NCBI GenBank assembly: GCA_050050435.1
Contig: JASFUE010000048.1
Span: 1 to 14,942 of the forward strand
DNA length: 14,942 nt
Direction: 5' to 3'
DNA from: SG8-40 sp050050435
GTDB lineage: Bacteria > Pseudomonadota > Gammaproteobacteria > Burkholderiales > Eutrophovitaceae
The position numbers and the translations under genes were made by a program. Of the stretch, positions 7,680 to 12,922 are shown in pieces. The stretch's first letter is position 1, and every line of letters starts with the position of its first letter. The notes beneath the pieces were generated by a model that saw nothing but the letters and a program-made list of their open reading frames with translations, did not search any database and had not been told where the DNA came from.

Positions 7680-8858
7680 ATGTCATTGAATGATCCGCAA
7701 TGGGGTCGTGGTGGTAATGACGGCCCGCCCGACCTGGACGAGTTATGGCGCCGTTTTAACCAGAAACTGAACTCGCTTTTTGGCGGACGACGTGGCGGTC
7801 AGGGCGGACGCGGCCCTGGCGCGGGCCATGCCGGCAGCGGTTTCGGCATCATTGTCGTCATCGTTTTGCTGATCTGGGCGGCCAGCGGCATTTATATTGT
7901 CGATGCCAGTGAACGCGGTGTTGTCCTGCGGTTTGGCAAGTACACGGAGACCACGCTGCCTGGCCCGCACTGGCACATTCCGTGGCCGGTTGAAAGCGTC
8001 GAGACCGTCAACGTGTCCGAAGTACATACCGTAGAGGTCGGTTACCGCAACAACGTACGTAACAAGGTTCCCTCGGAAGCGTTGATGCTGACCGAGGACG
8101 AGAACATTGTCGACTTGCAGTTTGCCGTGCAGTACGTTCGCGCCAACCCGGAAGACTATCTGTTCTACGACATCAATCCCGATGAGGCGGTCAAGCAGGT
8201 AGCTGAATCGGCGATTCGCGAAATCGTCGGCAAGAGCAAGATGGACTTCGTGCTGTATGAAGGGCGCGAGGAGATTGCGATCAATGCCCGGGAACTGATG
8301 CAGAAGGTGCTCGATCGCTACAAGACCGGAATTTCGGTAAGCCAGGTCACGATGCAGAACGCGCAACCGCCCGAGCAGGTACAGGCGGCGTTCGACGATG
8401 CGGTCAAGGCGAACCAGGACCGCGAACGCCAGAAGAACGAAGGCCAGGCCTATTACAACGATGTCGTGCCGAAAGCACAGGGTACGGCAGCCCGGCTCCA
8501 ACAGGAAGCGGAAGGTTACAAGCAGCGGGTCATCGCGGCCGCAGAAGGTGAAACGTCGCGCTTTGACCAGATTCTCAAGGAATACAAGCGTGCGCCGCGG
8601 GTTACACGCAGCCGTTTGTACCTCGATGCCATCCAGGAGGTTCTCACCAGTGCTACCAAGGTCGTTATCGACCAGAAGGCAAACAGCAATCTGCTGTTCC
8701 TGCCACTGGACAAGCTGATGCAGGCTGCCGCTGCGGGTGCCGAGGTAGCCAATTCCGCCAGCGGGAACAAACCCGGTAGTGCGGTGAATGCACCCGTGCC
8801 CAACGAGAGCATGCGCACCCGAGATGCCTTCCGCAGCCGCAACAGGGAGACACGATGA
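7680..8858 (+). CDS. hflK: FtsH protease modulator HflK
   Basis: HflK forms, with HflC, a large SPFH-family membrane assembly around the AAA protease FtsH and modulates its activity. The 392-residue protein has a glycine- and arginine-rich cytoplasmic N-terminus (about 35-56). One transmembrane helix follows (about 56-75, FGIIVVIVLLIWAASGIYIV). The SPFH/band-7 domain begins at DASERGVVLRFGKY and includes GPHWHIPWPVE. A charged helical region rich in Glu, Lys and Gln follows (about 250-300). The conserved segment NLLFLPLDKLM lies near 339-349. The C-terminal tail of about 40 residues is low in complexity. It starts 35 bases after hflX, with GAGAAA upstream as a weak ribosome-binding site, and its stop overlaps the hflC start by four bases (ATGA). 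Confidence 0.97.
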   Translation: MSLNDPQWGRGGNDGPPDLDELWRRFNQKLNSLFGGRRGGQGGRGPGAGHAGSGFGIIVVIVLLIWAASGIYIVDASERGVVLRFGKYTETTLPGPHWHIPWPVESVETVNVSEVHTVEVGYRNNVRNKVPSEALMLTEDENIVDLQFAVQYVRANPEDYLFYDINPDEAVKQVAESAIREIVGKSKMDFVLYEGREEIAINARELMQKVLDRYKTGISVSQVTMQNAQPPEQVQAAFDDAVKANQDRERQKNEGQAYYNDVVPKAQGTAARLQQEAEGYKQRVIAAAEGETSRFDQILKEYKRAPRVTRSRLYLDAIQEVLTSATKVVIDQKANSNLLFLPLDKLMQAAAAGAEVANSASGNKPGSAVNAPVPNESMRTRDAFRSRNRETR

Positions 8859-9730
8859 GAGCCTCTATTACGACTTTGTTGATTGCGATTGTCGTCGTCC
8901 TGGTACTGGCAAGCATGACGCTGTTTACCGTCGATCAGCGGCAACAGGCGATCGTATTCCGCCTCGGGGAAGTGGTCAGCATCAAAACCGAGCCCGGCTT
9001 GTGGTGGAAGCTGCCGATGGTCGAGGATGTGCGTTTTTTCGATATCCGTATTCATACGGTTGACTCGGAAGAACCCGAGCGTTTCCTGACGTCGGAAAAG
9101 AAGAACGTGCTGGTTGACTCGTTTGTCAAGTGGCGCATCGCTGATGTCCAGCAGTACTACGTCAGTGTCGGCGGGGACGAAAGGCGTGCGCGAGACCGGC
9201 TGAGCAAGACCGTCAACGACAGCTTGCGTGCCGAATTCGGCAAGCGCACGATCTACCAGGTGATTTCGGGCGAGCGCGACGAAATTATCGAGCTGATGCG
9301 TGAAAAAGTGGACGACGACGCCCAAAAAATCGGTGTCAAGGTGCTCGATGTGCGACTCAAGCGGGTCGACCTGACCCAGGAAATCAGCGAAGCGGTCTAT
9401 CGGCGCATGGAGGCCGAACGCAAGCGGGTCGCTAACGAATTGCGGTCAACGGGTTTTGCGGAAGCCGAGAAGATTCGCGCCGACGCGGATCGTGAGCGCG
9501 AAATCATCATTGCCAAGGCGTATCGCGATGCACAGACGGTCAAGGGCGAGGGCGATGCCCAGGCTGCGGCAATTTATGCCCGTTCCTTCAAGCAGGATCC
9601 GGATTTCTACGATTTTTATCGCAGCCTCGATGCGTACCGCCAAACGTTCAGGAGCAAGGGCGATTTGCTGATTCTCGAGCCCGATTCGGATTTCTTCAAA
9701 TACCTGCAGAAATCGGGTGGCGGACGGTAA
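8855..9730 (+). CDS. hflC: FtsH protease modulator HflC
   Basis: HflC is the second SPFH subunit of the HflKC-FtsH supercomplex. The 291-residue protein has an N-terminal transmembrane helix (about 5-24, ITTLLIAIVVVLVLASM). The band-7 domain starts at FTVDQRQQAIVFRLGE, with the hallmark stretch RFLTSEKKNVLVDSFVKWRI. A helical region follows, with RRMEAERKRVANELRS and AEKIRADADREREIIIAKAYRDA. The C-terminus contains FYRSLDAYR and DSDFFKYL. E. coli HflC is longer (334 residues) because of an insertion absent here. AGGGAG about 6 bases before ATG 8855 is a good ribosome-binding site and the gene overlaps hflK by four bases, so the two subunits are likely made in a coupled way. Confidence 0.97.
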   Translation: MRASITTLLIAIVVVLVLASMTLFTVDQRQQAIVFRLGEVVSIKTEPGLWWKLPMVEDVRFFDIRIHTVDSEEPERFLTSEKKNVLVDSFVKWRIADVQQYYVSVGGDERRARDRLSKTVNDSLRAEFGKRTIYQVISGERDEIIELMREKVDDDAQKIGVKVLDVRLKRVDLTQEISEAVYRRMEAERKRVANELRSTGFAEAEKIRADADREREIIIAKAYRDAQTVKGEGDAQAAAIYARSFKQDPDFYDFYRSLDAYRQTFRSKGDLLILEPDSDFFKYLQKSGGGR

Positions 9731-9744
9731 GGAACGGCCGAAGC

Positions 9745-9763
9745 AAACTGGTCTTTCCAGTTT
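9745..9763 (+). other. perfect 7-bp hairpin between hflC and the DUF2065 gene
   Basis: AAACTGG, loop TCTTT, CCAGTTT form an uninterrupted 7-bp inverted repeat with a 5-base loop, followed by the pyrimidine-rich TCTCTGT. The stem is AU-rich (three G-C pairs of seven), so it would be a weak intrinsic terminator at best. It could also be an RNA processing or mRNA-stabilising element that lowers expression of the downstream genes relative to hflKC. The structure is seen; its role is inference. Confidence 0.45.
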
Positions 9764-9784
9764 CTCTGTGAGTTGGTGAATTCA

Positions 9785-9979
9785 ATGGACGGTTACTGGG
9801 GGACGCTACTTGCCGCATTTGCCCTCATGCTGGTACTGGAAGGTGTGCTGCCGTTCCTTTCGCCGAGAAGCTGGCGGGCGGCGTTTCGGCGTTTTATCGA
9901 ACTGTCCGACGGACAGATCCGTTTTATCGGATTGACCTCCATGATCATAGGATTACTCCTGCTTTTTTTGACGAATTAG
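9785..9979 (+). CDS. DUF2065 family small inner-membrane protein (YjeT-like)
   Basis: The 64-residue protein has two hydrophobic segments. The first is about residues 5-21 (WGTLLAAFALMLVLEGVLPFL) and the second about 44-63 (FIGLTSMIIGLLLLFL). A basic, amphipathic connector with SPRSWRAAFRR and DGQIRF joins them. This is the DUF2065 pattern (E. coli YjeT), a conserved membrane family of unknown function found just downstream of hflC in beta- and gammaproteobacteria. I chose ATG 9785, preceded by GGTGA at 9775-9779; a TTG at 9773 would add four residues without family support. It lies 54 bases after hflC, with the 9745-9763 hairpin in the gap, and 58 bases before hisZ. Its position suggests a link to HflKC or FtsH, but nothing in the sequence gives a mechanism. 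Confidence 0.88.
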   Translation: MDGYWGTLLAAFALMLVLEGVLPFLSPRSWRAAFRRFIELSDGQIRFIGLTSMIIGLLLLFLTN

Positions 9980-9991
9980 CGGACAACCGCT
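9978..9991 (+). other. small GC-rich hairpin overlapping the DUF2065 stop codon
   Basis: AGCGG, loop ACAA, CCGCT form a 5-bp stem with a 4-base loop that begins inside the TAG stop. No run of T follows, so it is not a classic intrinsic terminator. A stem this short can arise by chance; it is recorded because it sits exactly at the gene end. Confidence 0.2.
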
Positions 9992-10037
9992 GTCTGCCTG
10001 AAACGGCTGTACCAATGCAGCGTATCGAAAAGAACTC

Positions 10038-11210
10038 ATGATGCAGAAGTGGCTGCTGCCGGAATACATTGACGACATCCTGCCTGCCGAGGCATGGCGG
10101 ATCGAAAAGTTGCGCACGCGCGTACTCGATCTGTTCACCGTCAGCGGATATGAACTGGTGATGCCGCCGCTGGTCGAGTATCTCGACTCGCTGCTCACCG
10201 GTTCCGGGCACGACCTGGGTCTGCGTACATTCAAACTGGTCGATCAATTGTCGGGCCGGACACTGGGGCTGCGTGCCGACATTACGCCGCAGGCATCGCG
10301 GATCGATGCACACTTGCTCAACCGGCAGGGCATCACGCGGCTGTGTTATTCGGGAACGGTTGTTCACGCACTGCCCTCGGGAACCCTCAAGACGCGCGAA
10401 CCACTACAGATTGGCGCCGAAATCTACGGTCATGCCGGCGTCGAGAGCGATGTCGAGATTCAGCAACTGATGCTGCGGGCACTCGCGGTGGCAGGGGTGC
10501 AGAACGTTCACCTCGATCTTGGTCACGTTGCGATTTTCCGTTCCCTCATCCAGTGGGCGGGCATCGACCGCGAATCCGAGGCTGAGTTGTTCCGGGTGCT
10601 GCAGGCCAAGGACGAACCGTCGTTGAGCGTGTTGACACAGTCACTCCAGGCTGATGTTCGCGACGCCTTGCGGGCACTGCCGGAATTGTATGGCGGTGTT
10701 GAAGTCATCGATGCGGCGCGCAAGCGTTTGCCGGATCTGCCTGAGCTGGAAGCCTGCCTGAACACGCTTGAATTTCTCGCCGAGCAACTGTCGGACGAAG
10801 TCGGTGAACTGTTCGTCGATCTTGCCGAATTGCGTGGTTATCACTATCACAGTGGCGCGGTTTTCGCCGCTTATGTCCCGGGGCAGACCGAAGCGATCGC
10901 GCGCGGCGGGCGTTATGACGAAATCGGCAAGGCCTTCGGCAGGGCACGACCCGCCACCGGGTTCAGTATCGATTTGCGTGATCTGGCCAGGCTGGCCGGC
11001 AACGATGAAAATCCGAGACGCATCATGGCGCCTTACAAGCTTGGCGATGCGCAATTGCAAGCGGCGATCCAGTCGCTGCGCGATGCCGGCAGCATCGTCA
11101 TCATTGATCTGCCCGGGCACGAGGAAAGCCGGGAGGAATTGCGTTGCCAGGAAGAACTCGTTCATCGCAACGGGCAATGGCAGGTCGTTGCGCGCCCGCG
11201 CCGGAAATGA
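10038..11210 (+). CDS. hisZ: ATP phosphoribosyltransferase regulatory subunit HisZ
   Basis: HisZ is a catalytically inactive relative of histidyl-tRNA synthetase. It assembles with the short form of HisG to make the first enzyme of histidine biosynthesis and gives it feedback control. The 390-residue protein begins WLLPEYIDDILP after MMQK and shows RTFKLVDQLSGRTLGLRADITPQ (64-85) and QIGAEIYGHAG (124-134). Near the C-terminus it has ELRGYHYHSGAVFAAY and ARGGRYDEIG. The tRNA-synthetase residues are degenerate: the FRHE of motif 2 is replaced around YSGTVVH (104-110), and the motif 3 arginine is absent in TGFSIDLRDL (307-316). That separates it from hisS in the same window. ATG 10041 is an equally possible start. 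Its HisG partner is not in the window. It lies between DUF2065 and purA, as in betaproteobacteria and Pseudomonas. Confidence 0.95.
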   Translation: MMQKWLLPEYIDDILPAEAWRIEKLRTRVLDLFTVSGYELVMPPLVEYLDSLLTGSGHDLGLRTFKLVDQLSGRTLGLRADITPQASRIDAHLLNRQGITRLCYSGTVVHALPSGTLKTREPLQIGAEIYGHAGVESDVEIQQLMLRALAVAGVQNVHLDLGHVAIFRSLIQWAGIDRESEAELFRVLQAKDEPSLSVLTQSLQADVRDALRALPELYGGVEVIDAARKRLPDLPELEACLNTLEFLAEQLSDEVGELFVDLAELRGYHYHSGAVFAAYVPGQTEAIARGGRYDEIGKAFGRARPATGFSIDLRDLARLAGNDENPRRIMAPYKLGDAQLQAAIQSLRDAGSIVIIDLPGHEESREELRCQEELVHRNGQWQVVARPRRK

Positions 11211-11233
11211 TCACCGGCATGATTTTCGGTAAC

Positions 11234-11259
11234 GCATCGGGTCCGGATGCAGTGACTGC
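11234..11259 (+). promoter_or_regulatory. two overlapping dyads in the hisZ-purA spacer
   Basis: GCATC, a 7-base loop and GATGC (11234-11250) form one inverted repeat. GCAGT-G-ACTGC (11249-11259) forms a second that shares two bases with the first. They lie about 60-85 bases before the purA start, in the longest spacer of the + strand gene run. They could be an operator or an mRNA structure. They do not resemble the PurR box known from E. coli purA. Role uncertain. Confidence 0.25.
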
Positions 11260-11318
11260 CAGCAGACGTGGTTTCCGGTTTCGGTCAGTGATGAACAGGT
11301 TTCAGAGAAAAGGCGCAA

Positions 11319-12620
11319 ATGGCTAGCAATGTCGTGGTAGTGGGCACGCAGTGGGGCGATGAAGGCAAGGGCAAGGTTGTTGACTGGTTAACCGAGCACG
11401 CTAGTGGCGTTGTGCGTTTCCAGGGTGGGCACAATGCCGGACACACGCTGGTGATCGGCAACACCAAGACGGTGTTGCATCTGATTCCTTCGGGGATTCT
11501 TCATCCGGAAGTGCACTGTTTCATCGGCAATGGCGTTGTTGTCTCACCCCATGCGCTGCTCGAAGAGGTCGATACACTCAAAGGCGCGGGAGTCGAGGTG
11601 GACGGGCGTATCAGCGTGAGCGAGGCATGCCAGGTCATTTTGCCGTCGCACGTTGCATTGGACCGTGCCCGCGAGATTGCCAAGGGCGAGGGCAAGATTG
11701 GCACGACCGGCAGGGGAATCGGCCCGGCCTACGAAGACAAGGCGGCGCGGCGCGGCATACGGTTGCAGGATCTGTTTTTCCGCGAGCGGCTGGCTGCGAA
11801 GCTGGGTGAAGTACTCGATTTCCACAATTTTGTGCTGAAGAATTTCTTTTCCGCCGACACCGTCGATTTCCAGGAGACGCTGGAAGAACTGCTCGCGATG
11901 GCCGAGCGCATCGGACCGATGGTGGGGGATGTGCCGCGGATGCTGTTCGAGGCAAACGCCAGGAACGAGAATCTGTTGTTCGAAGGCGCCCAGGGAACCT
12001 TGCTCGACATCGATCACGGCACCTACCCTTTCGTGACTTCGAGCAATTGCGTAGCCGGAGCGGCCTCGGCGGGCAGCGGGGTGGGGCCGCAATTGCTGCG
12101 CTACGTGCTCGGCATCACCAAGGCGTACACCACGCGCGTTGGTGGTGGACCGTTTCCGACCGAACTGGAAAATGAAGTGGGGCGCCACCTGGCAACGCGG
12201 GGTAACGAATTCGGCGCCACCACCGGCCGCGCTCGCCGCTGCGGCTGGTTCGACGCGGCAGCACTGAAACGTTCCATCCAGATCAACGGTGTATCCGGGC
12301 TTTGCGTGACCAAACTCGACGTGCTCGATGGTGTGGAAACCCTGCAACTGGGCATTGGTTACCGGATCGGTGACGAACGTACCGATATATTGCCGTTTGG
12401 CGCCGAGTCGCTGTCGCAATGCGAGCCCGAATACGAAGAGGTTGCGGGATGGTCGGAGAGCACCGTCGGGGTTCGTGAATACGATGCCTTGCCGGAGAAT
12501 GCAATTCGTTATCTCAAGCGGATCGAGGAAATCTGTGGCGTGCCGATCGACCTGATTTCAACGGGTCCGGACCGCGAAGAGACCATCGTGCTGAGACATC
12601 CGTTCCGGTCTGAAGGATAA
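11319..12620 (+). CDS. purA: adenylosuccinate synthase
   Basis: PurA joins IMP and aspartate using GTP to form adenylosuccinate, the first committed step to AMP. The 433-residue protein (E. coli 432) begins MASNVVVVGTQWGDEGKGK. The phosphate-binding loop GDEGKGK and the catalytic pair Asp14 and His42 (in FQGGHNAGHT) match the E. coli Asp13 and His41. Other family stretches are ILPSHVALDRAREIAKG, IGTTGRGIGPAYEDKAAR, NLLFEGAQGTLLDIDHGTYPFVTSSN and GVGGGPFPTEL-like TRVGGGPFPTEL. Near the C-terminus are GATTGRARRCGW and PIDLISTGPDREETI. The start is ATG 11319, with GAGAAAAGG upstream as the ribosome-binding site. It is the last + strand gene before the convergent tRNA-Leu. Confidence 0.98.
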   Translation: MASNVVVVGTQWGDEGKGKVVDWLTEHASGVVRFQGGHNAGHTLVIGNTKTVLHLIPSGILHPEVHCFIGNGVVVSPHALLEEVDTLKGAGVEVDGRISVSEACQVILPSHVALDRAREIAKGEGKIGTTGRGIGPAYEDKAARRGIRLQDLFFRERLAAKLGEVLDFHNFVLKNFFSADTVDFQETLEELLAMAERIGPMVGDVPRMLFEANARNENLLFEGAQGTLLDIDHGTYPFVTSSNCVAGAASAGSGVGPQLLRYVLGITKAYTTRVGGGPFPTELENEVGRHLATRGNEFGATTGRARRCGWFDAAALKRSIQINGVSGLCVTKLDVLDGVETLQLGIGYRIGDERTDILPFGAESLSQCEPEYEEVAGWSESTVGVREYDALPENAIRYLKRIEEICGVPIDLISTGPDREETIVLRHPFRSEG

Positions 12621-12653
12621 TCGGACTGGTCGCATTTGCCTCAAGTGCGGCGC

Positions 12654-12690
12654 CCGGCTCTGGATGCCGGTTGGCAGGTCCATGCCAGCT
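12654..12690. terminator. paired hairpins between convergent purA and tRNA-Leu (possible bidirectional termination region)
   Basis: CCGGC, loop TCTGGAT, GCCGG (12654-12670) forms an all-G-C 5-bp stem. Directly after it, TGGCA, loop GGTCCA, TGCCA (12672-12687) forms a second stem, which can extend to 8 pairs (12669-12690) if G-U wobbles are allowed. The pair lies 33 bases after the purA stop and 46 bases beyond the tRNA 3' end, where two opposing transcripts should end. No long T tract follows on either strand, so it is not a canonical intrinsic terminator. Structure seen, function inferred. Confidence 0.35.
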
Positions 12691-12719
12691 TGTGGACGTG
12701 CGCCAGTTTGTGGGCCGGC
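12684..12719. repeat. imperfect 18-bp tandem duplication in the purA/tRNA-Leu spacer
   Basis: Two adjacent 18-base units share GCCAG(C/T)TTGTGG at 12684-12695 and 12702-12713 and agree at 14 of 18 positions overall. The first unit overlaps the second stem of the neighbouring hairpin pair. Two units are too few to call a known repeat family. A local slippage duplication or a two-site binding element are both possible. Confidence 0.5.
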
Positions 12720-12736
12720 GTTGTGTAAGGCAGTGC

Positions 12737-12823
<87 letters not shown>

Positions 12824-12836
12824 ACGGAGGGCGCAA

Positions 12837-12865
12837 AATGTAACGGTCGCAGGCGCAGTTGTCAA
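12837..12865 (-). promoter_or_regulatory. sigma70-type promoter of tRNA-Leu
   Basis: On the - strand a perfect -35 TTGACA (12860-12865) and a -10 TACATT (12837-12842) are separated by exactly 17 bases. The -10 would place the transcription start about 7 bases before the mature tRNA 5' end at 12823. The stretch between is the G+C-rich TGCGCCCTCCGT. Such a discriminator is typical of stable-RNA promoters that respond to ppGpp. The elements are seen; the stringent response is inference from the family. Confidence 0.75.
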
Positions 12866-12922
12866 ACGGCATTGGTCGAAAACGCCGCCTGTAGCCATCC
12901 GCGATATTCAAGAACGAGTGTA

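Noticed and set aside
7743..9325. Long - strand open frames opposite hflK and hflC (252 and 269 codons)
   Set aside because: They mirror the codon bias of the real SPFH genes and show no domains, sensible start sites or ribosome-binding sites.
11544..12419. 291-codon - strand open frame opposite purA
   Set aside because: It is a shadow of the highly conserved purA; the translation is low-complexity in Arg and His with no recognisable motif.
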